Shown: in pieces, positions 10,701 to 19,950 of the stretch
How positions within the stretch are numbered: the stretch's first letter is position 1
Layout: the number at the start of each line of letters is the position of its first letter
Assembly: GCF_000812665.2 (NCBI RefSeq)
Contig: NZ_CP014327.1
Span: 248,001-312,000 of the forward strand
DNA from: Falsihalocynthiibacter arcticus
GTDB lineage: Bacteria; Pseudomonadota; Alphaproteobacteria; Rhodobacterales; Rhodobacteraceae
Direction: 5' to 3'
Length of the DNA stretch: 64,000 nucleotides
Made by a program: the position numbers and the translations under genes
Notes under the pieces: model-generated
What the model saw: only the letters and a program-made list of their open reading frames with translations
Databases searched by the model: none
Told to the model about the DNA's origin: nothing

Positions 10701-11197
10701 TAAATTTCCGCCAAGCGCGCCATGAGCGCCTCGGCTTTTGGGCGTTGCGATGCTTGTAAAAGCTTGCCAACCGCCCCCTCAGCTCCCCCCGTCAAACAAA
10801 TCAGCCCAGCGCCATATTGCTCCAGTTGATCCAGTGAAACCTGCGGCACTTCGCCATTGCTGTCGATATAAAGACAGCTCGAAAGATGCATCAGGTTTTC
10901 GTAACCTGCCTCATTTTGCGCCAACAAGACCACAGGAGCAGGCAGGCGCGGTTTCTCTCCGGGAGCGGCGGGATCATAGGTGATATCCACCTGGCACCCC
11001 AGAATCGGCTGGATGCCATAACTGCTCGCGGTGACGGAAAACTCAAGCGCGGCGAACATCGAATTAGTATCCGTCAACGCCACCGCAGGCATGTTATTTT
11101 GCTCGCAAAATCCCGAGAGTTTCTTGACGGGAACCGCCCCCTCAAGGAGCGAGTATTCCGAATGCAGGCGAAGGTGAATAAACTGTGGTTCTGACAT
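7721..11197 (-). CDS. dnaE: DNA polymerase III alpha subunit
   Basis: The catalytic replicative polymerase subunit, 1158 residues, full length for DnaE1. Order of domains: N-terminal PHP domain (IHLRLHSEYSLLEGAV), then the C-family polymerase palm with the catalytic acidic motif PDFDIDFCMDRR near residue 400, fingers including the helix-hairpin-helix region (NYGFNKSHAAAYA), and a C-terminal OB-fold region (GVIVSGLQQRKSGRGTQFFRMN). The ATG at 11197 begins MSEPQFIHLRLH, as in orthologues. A GGAGG sequence sits rather far upstream (about 16 bases). It is divergent from the xdh operon, sharing a 247-base intergenic region. Confidence 0.96.
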   Translation of the reverse strand: MSEPQFIHLRLHSEYSLLEGAVPVKKLSGFCEQNNMPAVALTDTNSMFAALEFSVTASSYGIQPILGCQVDITYDPAAPGEKPRLPAPVVLLAQNEAGYENLMHLSSCLYIDSNGEVPQVSLDQLEQYGAGLICLTGGAEGAVGKLLQASQRPKAEALMARLAEIYDGRLYVELQRHPGEGGQTTEAEQATERGFVEMAYARDLPLVATNDVYFPKSDMYAAHDALICISEGAYVDQQQPRRKLTPQHYFKSQQEMITLFADLPEAIENTVEIAKRCAFKAALRDPILPKFADDEVVELRRQANEGLQARLAIIPHAVSLEAYQERLDFELGIIEGMGFPGYFLIVADFIHWAKEHDIPVGPGRGSGAGSLVAYALTITDLDPLRYSLLFERFLNPERVSMPDFDIDFCMDRREEVIRYVQQKYGRDKVGQIITFGALLSKAAIRDIGRVLQMPYGQVDRLSKLIPVEGVKPVSIAQALKDEPRLREEARTEEVVARLLDYAQQVEGLLRNASTHAAGVVIGDRPLDQLVPLYQDPRSDMPATQFNMKWVEQAGLVKFDFLGLKTLTVIQSALNLLKLRGIDVDIGTIPLDDELTYKLYASAKTVAVFQVESSGMMDALRRMKPNCIEDIVALVALYRPGPMENIPTYCEVKNGLKEIESVHPLIDHILEETQGIIVYQEQVMQIAQVMAGYSLGGADLLRRAMGKKIKEAMDAERPKFEKGAGENGVAKKKASEVFDLLEKFANYGFNKSHAAAYAVVSYQTAWLKANHPVEFMAGVMNCDLHLTDKLSVYAEEVRRGLDIEIIPPCVNRSLETFTVYEGKVVYALGGLKNVGADAMGLIVKAREPGPDGAGGKPFATLYDFARRADMKRVGKRPLEMLARAGAFDQLDPNRRRVFESLDVLVGYSAAIHEQRASNQVSLFGEAGDDLPEPRLSGVEDWNSDDRLSEENKAIGFYLSGHPLDDYMAPLKRKGVISLDEAREKAERTGAAICKVGVIVSGLQQRKSGRGTQFFRMNISDPTSQISGMAMFCKDFEATRAVLEKTSRVVMTIEAKFEDGQFDPIARSVTPIDGVVAEAGTKGLKVFIETVEAATSVASVLERALDDKANRNRGPISFCLLDPSLPGEVEMELGKEYPVSPQIKSALKSLGGVVTVEEFT

Positions 11198-11444
11198 CCA
11201 GCAAAACTATCCTCCTTCCTCAGCAAGGGAAACGCCCAATCGCGCAGACCTAGGAAAAAACTCACCAGAAATCGGATTATCGTATAAAACAGATAGCTCT
11301 TTCTTCACCCGTTTGTGAAAGATTTCTTGCCAGACCCCCCTAAACTACGCTTTGCTACAATAATACTGGGAGCATCTCTGTTTTACGCCACATCGGGCAG
11401 GGTGCAATTATTCCAATGATGAAAAGAAAGTGGCGGGTTTTCGC

Positions 11445-12818
11445 ATGGGTATCACGTTTCTTCTCAACGGAGAAACTGTGCAGCTACAAGAGGTCGCGGC
11501 AACGCAGACATTGCTCGATTGGCTGCGCGAAACGCAACAGATGACTGGAACCAAGGAGGGCTGCAACGAAGGGGATTGCGGCGCGTGTTCCGTTATGATC
11601 ACGGATGACAAAGGTGCCCGTGCGCAAAACGCGTGCATTCTCTTTATGCCCCAACTCAACGGTAAAGCCGTGCGCACCGTCGAGGGGATTTCCGCCCCCG
11701 ACGGCGCCTTGCATCCTGTTCAATCCGCCATGGTCGAGCATCACGGCAGCCAATGCGGCTTTTGCACCCCCGGATTTGTGGTTTCCCTTGCAACAGCCCA
11801 TGTCAACGGCACCACAACCCATGACGAAACGCTGGCGGGCAACCTCTGTCGCTGCACGGGCTACGCGCCGATCATTCGCGCCGCCGAAGCGTCGCAATCC
11901 GCGCCCATCCCGCCCCATATGATTGAAACGCCACCCGCCCCCACAGCCACCCATTCGGGCGCAAACTGGGTGCAACCCACCTCCAGCGATGATCTTGCGC
12001 AATGGTATCTGAAGAATCCTGATGCCACCCTTGTGGGCGGCGCAACGGATATCGGTCTTTGGGTGACAAAACACCTCAAGACACCCGAAAAAATTGCTTT
12101 CCTCGGCCAAGTTAAAGACCTTCAAGTAGGCGAAGAATCCCCCAGCCACCTCCACTTTGGTGCGGGCGTAACGATCACCGATTTCGCCACAGCTATCCGG
12201 CCGCATTTTGCACATTTTGCCCGCATGCTCGCGCGTTATGGCTCAACGCAGGTCCGCAATGCCGCAACCATCGGCGGCAATATCGCCAATGGTTCGCCCA
12301 TCGGCGACGGCCCTCCCGCGCTGATCGCACTTGGTGCAAGCCTCCACCTGCGGCGCGGCGATGAAATCCGCAACATCCCGCTTGAGGACTTCTTTATCGA
12401 CTATGGCAAACAGGATCGCCAAGAGGGTGAATTTGTCATCGGTATTTCGATCCCCAAACAGCCAGACACCCTTCGCTGCTACAAGCTGTCCAAGCGGTTT
12501 GATCAGGATATTTCCGCCGTTTTGGGCTGTTTCAATATCATACAGGATGGCACCACAATCACCGATGCACGCATCGCCTTTGGCGGCATGGCAGGCACCC
12601 CCAAGCGGGCGAGTTCCGTGGAAGCCGCGCTTATCGGCCAGCCTTGGACCCGCGCCACGATAGACACTGCAATGAAAGCTTTCGCCCAAGATTACACCCC
12701 AATGTCGGATGCCCGTGCAAGTGCGGCCTACCGTCTGGAAACCGCGCAAAACATGCTCCTGCGGGCCTTCCTTGAAGGCTCGGGCCAAGCCGTAGATCTA
12801 CATGAGGTGACCGCATGA
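11445..12818 (+). CDS. xdhA: Xanthine dehydrogenase small subunit (2Fe-2S and FAD)
   Basis: Carries electrons from the molybdenum subunit to NAD+ during hypoxanthine and xanthine oxidation. The 457-residue protein has an N-terminal plant-type 2Fe-2S domain ([12 protein letters not shown]), a second 2Fe-2S domain (CGFCTPGF and [10 protein letters not shown]) and a C-terminal FAD-binding domain ([27 protein letters not shown]). Start 11445 gives the usual [10 protein letters not shown] opening; a GTG at 11430, preceded by gaaaagaaag, would add five residues. It is the first gene of the nine-gene operon and overlaps xdhB by four bases. No operator could be recognised in the intergenic region before it. 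Confidence 0.93.
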   Translation: MGITFLLNGETVQLQEVAATQTLLDWLRETQQMTGTKEGCNEGDCGACSVMITDDKGARAQNACILFMPQLNGKAVRTVEGISAPDGALHPVQSAMVEHHGSQCGFCTPGFVVSLATAHVNGTTTHDETLAGNLCRCTGYAPIIRAAEASQSAPIPPHMIETPPAPTATHSGANWVQPTSSDDLAQWYLKNPDATLVGGATDIGLWVTKHLKTPEKIAFLGQVKDLQVGEESPSHLHFGAGVTITDFATAIRPHFAHFARMLARYGSTQVRNAATIGGNIANGSPIGDGPPALIALGASLHLRRGDEIRNIPLEDFFIDYGKQDRQEGEFVIGISIPKQPDTLRCYKLSKRFDQDISAVLGCFNIIQDGTTITDARIAFGGMAGTPKRASSVEAALIGQPWTRATIDTAMKAFAQDYTPMSDARASAAYRLETAQNMLLRAFLEGSGQAVDLHEVTA

Positions 12819-15103
12819 GCGCCCACACCCCCCTTCCCCACGACGCCGCAACCCTGCACGTAACAGGGGCCGCGCGTTACGTGGACGATATCCCAACACC
12901 CGTTGGAACCCTCCACCTTGCCTTCGGCCTTTCCACGATTGCTTGCGGAAAAATCACATCCATCGACCTCACCGCAGTGCGGGCTGCCGAAGGCGTCACC
13001 GACGTCCTTGTGGCTGGGGATCTCCCGTTCACAAATGATGTCTCGCCCTCCATCCACGACGAGCCTTTGTTGGCGATCGGCAAAGTGCATTATGTTGGGC
13101 AACCGATTTTCCTCGTGGTCGCCAAAACCCATCTACTGGCCCGCAAGGCGGCGCGTTTGGCCGACATCACCTATGCACAAACCGACGCCCTACTCACCAT
13201 CGACCAAGCCTTAAACGCGGACAGCCGCTTTGAGGAAGGCCCCCGCATTTATACCAACGGTAACCCACTTGATGCCCTCAAGTCCGCGCGCCACCGAGTG
13301 ACCGGAACCATTGAAATGGGCGGCCAAGAGCATTTCTATCTCGAAGGCCAAGCCGCCCTTGCCCAGCCCCAAGACAACGGCGATATGGTGGTGAATTCCA
13401 GCACCCAACATCCAACCGAAATTCAACACAAAGTTGCCGAAGCCCTCGGCATGCCCATGCACAGCGTCCGCGTTGAAATTCGGCGTATGGGTGGCGGGTT
13501 TGGCGGCAAAGAGAGCCAAGGCAACGCTCTCGCTGTGGCCTGTGCCATTGCCGCTCAACGTTCTGGTCGGCCCTGCAAAATGCGCTATGATCGCGACGAT
13601 GACATGATCATCACTGGAAAACGTCACGATTTCCGCATTTCCTATACCGTCGGATTTTCCGATAGCGGCAAAATCGACGCCGTTGATTTCCTGCATCTGT
13701 GCCGCTGTGGCTGGGCCCAAGACCTCAGTTTGCCCGTCGCTGACCGCGCTATGCTCCATGCCGACAACGCCTATTTCCTGCCGAATGTGCGTATTGAGAG
13801 TCACCGCCTGCGCACCAACACCCAATCCGCAACCGCCTATCGCGGCTTTGGCGGACCACAAGGGGTTTTGGGCATCGAACGCGTGCTCGACCACATCGCC
13901 TACAGCCTCGGCAAAGACCCCCTCGAGGTGCGGCGCGTGAACTTTTATCGCGATGCGCCCCAAGATGGAGTCACCAAACCCACGGGTCAAGAAACACCCT
14001 ATCGCCAAAAAGTCATCGATTGTGTAATCAACCAACTTGTAGATGACCTTGCAGAATCGTCCGACTACAAGGCCCGTCGCGCCGCAGTTGACGCATGGAA
14101 CTCCCAAAACGATATCCTCAAAAAGGGTCTCGCCCTCACGCCTGTAAAATTCGGCATTAGCTTCACCCTGACCCACCTCAACCAAGCGGGTGCCTTGGTG
14201 CATATCTATCAGGATGGTTCTGTTGCACTCAACCATGGTGGCACAGAAATGGGCCAAGGCCTGTTTCAGAAAGTCGCCCAAGTTGCTGCGCAAGCGTTGG
14301 GCATCCCCATGGAACGCATCCGTATCACCGCAACCGACACCGCCAAAGTGCCCAACACATCGGCCACCGCCGCAAGCTCGGGCACCGATCTGAATGGCAT
14401 GGCCGTCTATGCGGCGTGTCGTGAATTACGAAGCCGTTTGGCGGAATTTTTGGCGCCCGATGGCTCTGGTGTCACCTTTAGTGAGGATAAAGTCTGGCAC
14501 AACGGCACTGCCCGCGATTGGTGTGATGTTGTAAAATCCGCCTATGAAAACCGCATCAGCCTCTCGGCCACAGGCTTCTATAAAACCCCCGAAATCAAAT
14601 GGGACCGCATCGCCGGCAAAGGCCGCCCCTTCTACTATTTCGCCTATGGGGCCGCCGTTTCCGAAGTTGTCATTGACCGTCTGACTGGTGAAAACCGCAT
14701 CCTGCGCACCGACATCCTGCATGACGCGGGCAGTTCGATCAATCCAGCAATTGATATCGGCCAAATCGAAGGCGGCTTTGTGCAAGGTGCAGGCTGGCTC
14801 ACTACCGAAGAATTGGTTTGGAACGACCAGGGCCGTTTGCTTACGCACGCGCCTTCGACCTATAAAATTCCCGCCTGTTCGGACCGTCCAGATATCCTCA
14901 ATGTTGCCTTATTCGATCGACCAAATCCCATCGAAACGATCTCGCGCTCCAAGGCCGTGGGCGAACCGCCGTTCATGCACGGTATTTCGGTTATGATGGC
15001 CCTTTCCGATGCCATCGCAGCCTGTGGCGCGACCTATCCGTCGCTCAATGCGCCCGCCACGGCGGAAGGCATTTTGGCCGCGATCAATCGGGTAAAAGTA
15101 TGA
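12815..15103 (+). CDS. xdhB: Xanthine dehydrogenase large (molybdopterin) subunit
   Basis: The 762-residue catalytic subunit hydroxylates hypoxanthine to xanthine and urate at the Mo-molybdopterin centre. Diagnostic stretches are [28 protein letters not shown], the [13 protein letters not shown] cofactor loop, and VGEPPFMHG near the C terminus containing the active-site glutamate. It starts inside the xdhA stop (ATGA) and overlaps xdhC by four bases in the same way. The long antisense frame at 13211-14293 is a composition shadow. Confidence 0.95.
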   Translation: MSAHTPLPHDAATLHVTGAARYVDDIPTPVGTLHLAFGLSTIACGKITSIDLTAVRAAEGVTDVLVAGDLPFTNDVSPSIHDEPLLAIGKVHYVGQPIFLVVAKTHLLARKAARLADITYAQTDALLTIDQALNADSRFEEGPRIYTNGNPLDALKSARHRVTGTIEMGGQEHFYLEGQAALAQPQDNGDMVVNSSTQHPTEIQHKVAEALGMPMHSVRVEIRRMGGGFGGKESQGNALAVACAIAAQRSGRPCKMRYDRDDDMIITGKRHDFRISYTVGFSDSGKIDAVDFLHLCRCGWAQDLSLPVADRAMLHADNAYFLPNVRIESHRLRTNTQSATAYRGFGGPQGVLGIERVLDHIAYSLGKDPLEVRRVNFYRDAPQDGVTKPTGQETPYRQKVIDCVINQLVDDLAESSDYKARRAAVDAWNSQNDILKKGLALTPVKFGISFTLTHLNQAGALVHIYQDGSVALNHGGTEMGQGLFQKVAQVAAQALGIPMERIRITATDTAKVPNTSATAASSGTDLNGMAVYAACRELRSRLAEFLAPDGSGVTFSEDKVWHNGTARDWCDVVKSAYENRISLSATGFYKTPEIKWDRIAGKGRPFYYFAYGAAVSEVVIDRLTGENRILRTDILHDAGSSINPAIDIGQIEGGFVQGAGWLTTEELVWNDQGRLLTHAPSTYKIPACSDRPDILNVALFDRPNPIETISRSKAVGEPPFMHGISVMMALSDAIAACGATYPSLNAPATAEGILAAINRVKV

Positions 15104-16005
15104 GTTTCGACCTCGAAACCCTCACCAACCTGTGCCACTCACACGGACCTGTTGCCCGTGTGGTTGTTGTTGATGTGAAAGGCTCCGCGCCGCGCGAAGC
15201 GGGGGCCGAAGTCTTTGTTTGGCAAGACGATCAACTCGGCAGCATTGGTGGCGGTGCGCTTGAATTCCACGCGGTAAACGATGCTCGCGCAGCCCTCCTC
15301 CACCAGCCCCACCCCACCCTGCGCCGCATTCCCCTTGGCCCCGATCTGGGTCAGTGTTGCGGCGGCTCCGTGACCCTCGTCACCGAAGTTTTCAACGCCG
15401 AATCCCTCCCCCAAGGTCGCCAATTCGCCCGCCCCATCGCCGACCAAGCCGCCACAACACAGCCGGCAAAAACTGGCCTAAGCGAAGGCTGGCTGGTTGA
15501 AGATGTCAGTCAGCCCAAAACGCCCGTCTGGATTTGGGGCGCAGGCCACGTTGGGCGCGCCCTTGCGGCAACCCTCGCGCCTTTACCCCAGTTCGCGGTC
15601 ACCCTGATCGACACCACCCAGAACCGCTTTCCAGCCCCCATTGCCAATGTCGCGCCCCTCATGGCTGCCGACTTGCCAACGCTTGTGCCCTACGCCCCTG
15701 CGACCGCACGCCACTTGGTCATGACCTATGATCACGCGATTGATCTCGCCCTCTGCGTCGCGCTCCTAAAGGTCCCACATCGGGACATCGGCCTGATTGG
15801 TTCAGCCACGAAATGGGCCCGCTTCAAGCGCCGCCTTTCCACGTTCGGATTTGAAACTGCACAAATAAACGGCATTGCCTGCCCAATAGGCGATCCAAGC
15901 GCTGGCAAACATCCACAGGCCATTGCCGTATCGGTTGCCGCCGCGCTATTGCTGGATGGTCAAAGCAAAAAACACGTCCCAGATTCACAAAAAGGGGCGG
16001 CATGA
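15100..16005 (+). CDS. xdhC: Xanthine dehydrogenase accessory protein XdhC
   Basis: XdhC binds the molybdenum cofactor, promotes its sulfuration and delivers it to XdhB; it is not part of the mature enzyme. The 301-residue product has the N-terminal XdhC/CoxI domain (VVVDVKGSAPREAGAEVFVW, GGGALEFHA) and a C-terminal Rossmann-like domain (VWIWGAGHVGRALAATLAPL, then YDHAIDLALC and LIGSATKWARF). ATGA overlap with xdhB shows translational coupling, and 16 bases separate it from the ABC ATPase gene, so transcription very probably continues into the transporter. Confidence 0.93.
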   Translation: MSFDLETLTNLCHSHGPVARVVVVDVKGSAPREAGAEVFVWQDDQLGSIGGGALEFHAVNDARAALLHQPHPTLRRIPLGPDLGQCCGGSVTLVTEVFNAESLPQGRQFARPIADQAATTQPAKTGLSEGWLVEDVSQPKTPVWIWGAGHVGRALAATLAPLPQFAVTLIDTTQNRFPAPIANVAPLMAADLPTLVPYAPATARHLVMTYDHAIDLALCVALLKVPHRDIGLIGSATKWARFKRRLSTFGFETAQINGIACPIGDPSAGKHPQAIAVSVAAALLLDGQSKKHVPDSQKGAA

Positions 16006-16021
16006 CAATGGGGAAGATGAC

Positions 16022-17542
16022 ATGACACAAGACACACTCTTATCGGTCAACGGGCTGACCAAAGCCTATCCCGGGGTGACTGCCAACAGCGATGTCTCCT
16101 TTTCGATCAAAGCCGGTGAAGTGCATGCTTTGCTTGGGGAAAATGGCGCGGGGAAGTCAACCCTCGTGAAAATGATCTACGGGCTTGTGCGTCCTGATAG
16201 TGGCTATATGGAACTCTCGGGCGCGCCTTATACCCCCGCCGAACCCCGCGCCGCACGCGCTTCTGGCGTTGCGATGGTGTTTCAACATTTCTCGCTTTTC
16301 AACGCGCTTTCGGTGGCGGAAAATATCGCCTTAGGCATGGAAAACCCGCCCAAGCAAAACGTACTCAGCGTCCGCATCCGCGAAGTTTCCGAACTCTATG
16401 GTCTGCCGCTTGATCCTGAACGTATTGTCGGTGAACTCTCCGCGGGCGAGCGCCAGCGCGTAGAAATCATTCGCTGTCTTCTACAAAACCCGAAGATCCT
16501 GATCATGGATGAACCGACCTCGGTTTTAACCCCGCAAGAAGTCGATATCCTTTTCGAAACCCTGCGTAAACTCTCGTCCGAGGGCACGTCGATCCTATAT
16601 ATATCCCACAAGCTCGACGAAATTCGCAGCCTCTGTGATAGCGCCACGATCCTGCGCCTCGGCAAAGTCGTCGATATTTGTAATCCGCGCGAAAAAACCT
16701 CCCGCGATCTTGCGGAAATGATGGTGGGCCAAACCCTGCACACCCCCGAGCGCGTTCCCCACGACTTCAAAGACGTTGTAATCGAAGTGCGTGACTTGTC
16801 CATGAGTGCCCCCACCGCCTTTGGAACCGCCCTTAAGGATGTATCGCTCAAGGTACACGCGGGCGAAATTCTCGGGATTGGCGGCGTCGCAGGCAATGGC
16901 CAAGACGAATTACTCGCCGCGATTTCGGGCGAAACCAGCCCTGGCAAAGGCGCAGTTTTGGTCAACGGCACAGAAGTCCAACATATGGGGCCAAACGCAC
17001 GCCGCAAGCTCGCCATTCTTACGGCCCCCGAGGAGCGCCTCGGCCACGCCGCTGCGCCCGACATGTCCCTCATTGAAAACGCACTCATGACAGGGGCCAT
17101 TCGCGAAGGCCTGACCAATCGCGGCTTCATAAAATGGGGCGCGGCACGAAGTTTCGCCGAGAAAATCATCGCCGATTTCGATGTCCGCACGCCCGGCCCA
17201 AATAATGCCGCGCGCGCCCTTTCGGGTGGCAACCTCCAGAAATTTGTCGTGGGACGTGAAATCCTCCAACGTCCGGACGTGCTTGTTGTTAACCAACCCA
17301 CATGGGGTGTTGACGCCGCCGCCGCCGCCGATATTCGCCAAGCTTTGCTTGATCTCGCAGCCACAGGCTCGGCGCTCATTGTCATCTCGCAAGACCTCGA
17401 TGAGCTTATGGAAATCTCCGACAATTTCTCCGCACTCAACGAAGGCCGTCTCTCCGATCCACGCCCCGTACAGGGTCTGACGGTCGACGAAATCGGCTTA
17501 ATGATGGGCGGCGCACACGGGATGGAGGCCGCCCATGTTTAA
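16022..17542 (+). CDS. BMP-family nucleoside-type ABC transporter, double ATPase
   Basis: A 506-residue ATPase with two nucleotide-binding domains, of the RbsA/YufO-like class that energises uptake of purine nucleosides or related compounds. Domain 1 has GENGAGKSTLVKMIYG, LSAGERQRVEI and LIMDEPTSVLTP. Domain 2 has a divergent Walker A region (GGVAGNGQDELL), the signature LSGGNLQKFVVGRE and VNQPTWGVD, in which the usual catalytic acid region is altered; this asymmetry is typical of the family. Start 16022 follows a purine-rich stretch ggggaagatgac and avoids a spurious N-terminal extension overlapping xdhC. Substrate is inferred from the family and from neighbouring xdh genes. Confidence 0.9.
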   Translation: MTQDTLLSVNGLTKAYPGVTANSDVSFSIKAGEVHALLGENGAGKSTLVKMIYGLVRPDSGYMELSGAPYTPAEPRAARASGVAMVFQHFSLFNALSVAENIALGMENPPKQNVLSVRIREVSELYGLPLDPERIVGELSAGERQRVEIIRCLLQNPKILIMDEPTSVLTPQEVDILFETLRKLSSEGTSILYISHKLDEIRSLCDSATILRLGKVVDICNPREKTSRDLAEMMVGQTLHTPERVPHDFKDVVIEVRDLSMSAPTAFGTALKDVSLKVHAGEILGIGGVAGNGQDELLAAISGETSPGKGAVLVNGTEVQHMGPNARRKLAILTAPEERLGHAAAPDMSLIENALMTGAIREGLTNRGFIKWGAARSFAEKIIADFDVRTPGPNNAARALSGGNLQKFVVGREILQRPDVLVVNQPTWGVDAAAAADIRQALLDLAATGSALIVISQDLDELMEISDNFSALNEGRLSDPRPVQGLTVDEIGLMMGGAHGMEAAHV

Positions 17543-17590
17543 CGCTCGCTGCCACGCACAAACCAAACTCACAGGAAATGGGGCCCACCA

Positions 17591-18676
17591 ATGATCCGTC
17601 TCGAAAAACGCCCCACCCCGTCACGCACGTGGACTCTGGTAACCCCCATTATCGCCGTCCTCTTAACCATGATCGCCGGCGGTATCTTGTTTGCGTTCCT
17701 TGGCAAAGACCCCTTCATCGTCATACGCACCATCTTTTGGGATCCGCTGTTTCATCCCGATTTTGCCGCCTATTCGCGCCCGCAATTGCTGGTTAAGGCC
17801 GGCCCTTTGATCCTCATTGCTATCGGTCTCTCTATCGGGTTTCGCGCAGGCATCTGGAACATTGGCGCCGAGGGGCAATATATTATTGGTGCGATCTGTG
17901 GTGCCTCAGTTGGGCTCGCGTTTTATCCATTGGATGCGTGGTATGTCCTCCCTTTAATGGTTCTTGCGGGAGCTGTCGGAGGCTTTCTCTGGGCTATGAT
18001 TCCCGCCCTCCTCAAGACCAAATTCGGAACCAACGAAATCCTTGTGTCGCTCATGTTGGTCTATGTCGCCGTCAACGAACTTTCCTCTGTTTCTCAAGGG
18101 CTTCTACGTAATCCTGATGGCATGGGGTTTCCCGGTTCGCGGAATTTCCAACAATATCCTGCCGTTTATAATGCGGAACTTATTCCTGGAACGGGCATGC
18201 ATTGGGGGGTTCTGACGGCTTTTATCGCTGTGATCGCCGCCTATATTCTGCTCAATCGCCACCTGCTTGGGTTTCAAATCCGCCTAACGGGTGAAAGTCC
18301 CCGCGCGGCGCGGTTTTCAGGTGTGCGTCCAAAACTTCTGATCATCATTTGTATGGGGATATCTGGTCTCACCGCAGGCCTCGCTGGTATTTTTGAGGTT
18401 GCTGGCCCGTCGGGTCAGCTCAACACCAGCTTTGCCGCAGGCTATGGCTTTACCGCCATTATCGTGGCTTTCCTTGGACGTCTGCATCCCGTCGGCATCC
18501 TGTTTGCAGGGCTTTTGCTGGCGCTCACGTATATCGGGGGGGAATTGGCCCAGCTCATGCTCAACCTCCCCGCCGCCGCGATACAGGTGTTCCAAGGGAT
18601 GCTGTTGTTCTTCCTCTTGGCGATGGATGTTTTCACTAATTTCCGCGTCCGCATCGGGAAATCGGAAACCGTATGA
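17591..18676 (+). CDS. ABC transporter permease (YufP/BMP nucleoside type)
   Basis: A 361-residue integral membrane permease of the branched-chain-type permease family used by BMP systems. Multiple hydrophobic segments are evident, beginning with TPIIAVLLTMIAGGILFAFL after a short basic N terminus, and the conserved GFRAGIWNIGAEGQYIIGAI loop identifies the family. A cytoplasmic loop with GESPRAARFSGVRPK probably contacts the ATPase. It lies 48 bases after the ATPase gene and overlaps the next small gene by four bases. It should pair with the second permease at 19023-19943 to form the channel. Confidence 0.9.
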   Translation: MIRLEKRPTPSRTWTLVTPIIAVLLTMIAGGILFAFLGKDPFIVIRTIFWDPLFHPDFAAYSRPQLLVKAGPLILIAIGLSIGFRAGIWNIGAEGQYIIGAICGASVGLAFYPLDAWYVLPLMVLAGAVGGFLWAMIPALLKTKFGTNEILVSLMLVYVAVNELSSVSQGLLRNPDGMGFPGSRNFQQYPAVYNAELIPGTGMHWGVLTAFIAVIAAYILLNRHLLGFQIRLTGESPRAARFSGVRPKLLIIICMGISGLTAGLAGIFEVAGPSGQLNTSFAAGYGFTAIIVAFLGRLHPVGILFAGLLLALTYIGGELAQLMLNLPAAAIQVFQGMLLFFLLAMDVFTNFRVRIGKSETV

Positions 18677-19023
18677 CACGCGCCCACAACCCTGATTTCT
18701 GGCCGCGTATATTCACGCTCGTCATCTTTCTTTTGTTTGGCGGATTGATTGGCACGATGGGGCGCGCCATTGCTGTACAGCTTGGGATGGGTTTTTTCAC
18801 AGGCCCTGTCTGGCTGAGCGGAATGATCTTTGTTTACGTCGGCACCACCATGTTTGGTCACACAATGCTGCGCAATTTTGCCGACTGGTTTCGCCTACCA
18901 ATCATTGTGCCTGAACCCGATCCCGCCACACGCCGCCTCTCGGCGTTTGTCTGGTCAATCTTCCTCATCGGGAGCCTCACGGGCTACCTGCTCACGACGC
19001 TCATCCTTAAAGGAGTTTCATAA
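18673..19023 (+). CDS. Small three-helix membrane protein between two ABC permeases
   Basis: An unrecognised 116-residue protein with three predicted membrane segments: about residues 12-35 (IFTLVIFLLFGGLIGTMG), 45-62 (SGMIFVYVGTTMFGHTM) and 92-112 (VWSIFLIGSLTGYLLTTLIL). The charged loop between helices 2 and 3 contains PEPDPATRR. It overlaps the upstream permease by four bases and its stop codon shares one base with the start of the next permease, so its production is coupled to both. That placement suggests an accessory subunit or assembly factor of the transporter, but no function is established. Confidence 0.8.
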   Translation: MTRAHNPDFWPRIFTLVIFLLFGGLIGTMGRAIAVQLGMGFFTGPVWLSGMIFVYVGTTMFGHTMLRNFADWFRLPIIVPEPDPATRRLSAFVWSIFLIGSLTGYLLTTLILKGVS

Positions 19024-19943
19024 TGGATCTCTCGTCCGTTAATTTCGCAGCGCTTTTGGCGTCCCTTATGGTCGCCGCAACCCCGATCCTTCTTGCCGCT
19101 ATTGGCGAAATGGTGGTGGAAAAAGCGGGCATTCTGAACCTCGGCGTCGAGGGGATGATGATCACGGGGGCCGTCTCGGGTTTTGCCGTAGCCTACACGA
19201 CCGGAAGCCCTTTGCTTGGGTTCATCTTTGCCGCGACAGCTTCCGCCGCCCTAAGTATGATTTTCGCATTCCTGACGCTCAAACTCATGTCCAATCAGGT
19301 AGCGACGGGCCTTGCGCTCACGCTCTTTGGCCTCGGCCTCTCGGCCCTCATCGGGCAATCCTTTGCCGAAGCGCGCCCACCTGTAACCCCAAAACTCGAC
19401 ATCCCTATCTTGTCGGATCTCCCGTTCTTTGGCCGCGTGCTCTTTTCGCATGATCCCATCGTCTATTTCTCGCTCTTCCTGCTCGTCGCGGTTTGGGCCT
19501 TCCTGAAATATTCGCGCATGGGGCTTGTCCTTCGGGCCGTTGGTGAAAACCACGACGCCGCCCACGCCCTCGGCTATAAAGTCGTACGCATTCGCTTCGC
19601 TGCCATTGCATTTGGCGGCGCTTGTGCGGGCCTTGGCGGCGCGCATCTTTCACTGGTGCGGGTTGCGCAATGGACCGACGGCATGACTGCGGGGGCCGGA
19701 TGGATTGCTCTCGCGATCGTGGTATTTGCCAGCTGGAAAGCCCAGCGTGTCCTCTTTGGCGCCTACCTGTTTGGCGGCATCACCGTGCTACAACTCAACC
19801 TTCAGGTCGCCGGAATACCGGTGCCGGTAGAGTATCTGTCGATGAGCCCCTATATTATCACAATCATCGTTCTGGTCTTGATTTCCCGCAGTTCCTCGGC
19901 AGCCCCAGCGTCCCTTGGTAAATCCTTCCACGCGACCTCCTAA
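19023..19943 (+). CDS. ABC transporter permease (YufQ/BMP nucleoside type)
   Basis: The second 306-residue permease of the same branched-chain-type family. The diagnostic loop EKAGILNLGVEGMMITGA is near residue 35, followed by about eight hydrophobic segments and the cytoplasmic GENHDAAHALGYKVVRIRF loop that contacts the ATPase. It starts one base inside the stop codon of the small membrane protein gene and is followed after seven bases by the ion-channel gene. With the first permease it would form the transmembrane pathway for a purine nucleoside or base. Confidence 0.9.
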   Translation: MDLSSVNFAALLASLMVAATPILLAAIGEMVVEKAGILNLGVEGMMITGAVSGFAVAYTTGSPLLGFIFAATASAALSMIFAFLTLKLMSNQVATGLALTLFGLGLSALIGQSFAEARPPVTPKLDIPILSDLPFFGRVLFSHDPIVYFSLFLLVAVWAFLKYSRMGLVLRAVGENHDAAHALGYKVVRIRFAAIAFGGACAGLGGAHLSLVRVAQWTDGMTAGAGWIALAIVVFASWKAQRVLFGAYLFGGITVLQLNLQVAGIPVPVEYLSMSPYIITIIVLVLISRSSSAAPASLGKSFHATS

Positions 19944-19950
19944 GGCCTCT

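Noticed and set aside
13211-14293. Long antisense open frame in xdhB
   Set aside because: It lies opposite a clear real gene and its sequence has no family character; high-GC codon bias produces such frames.
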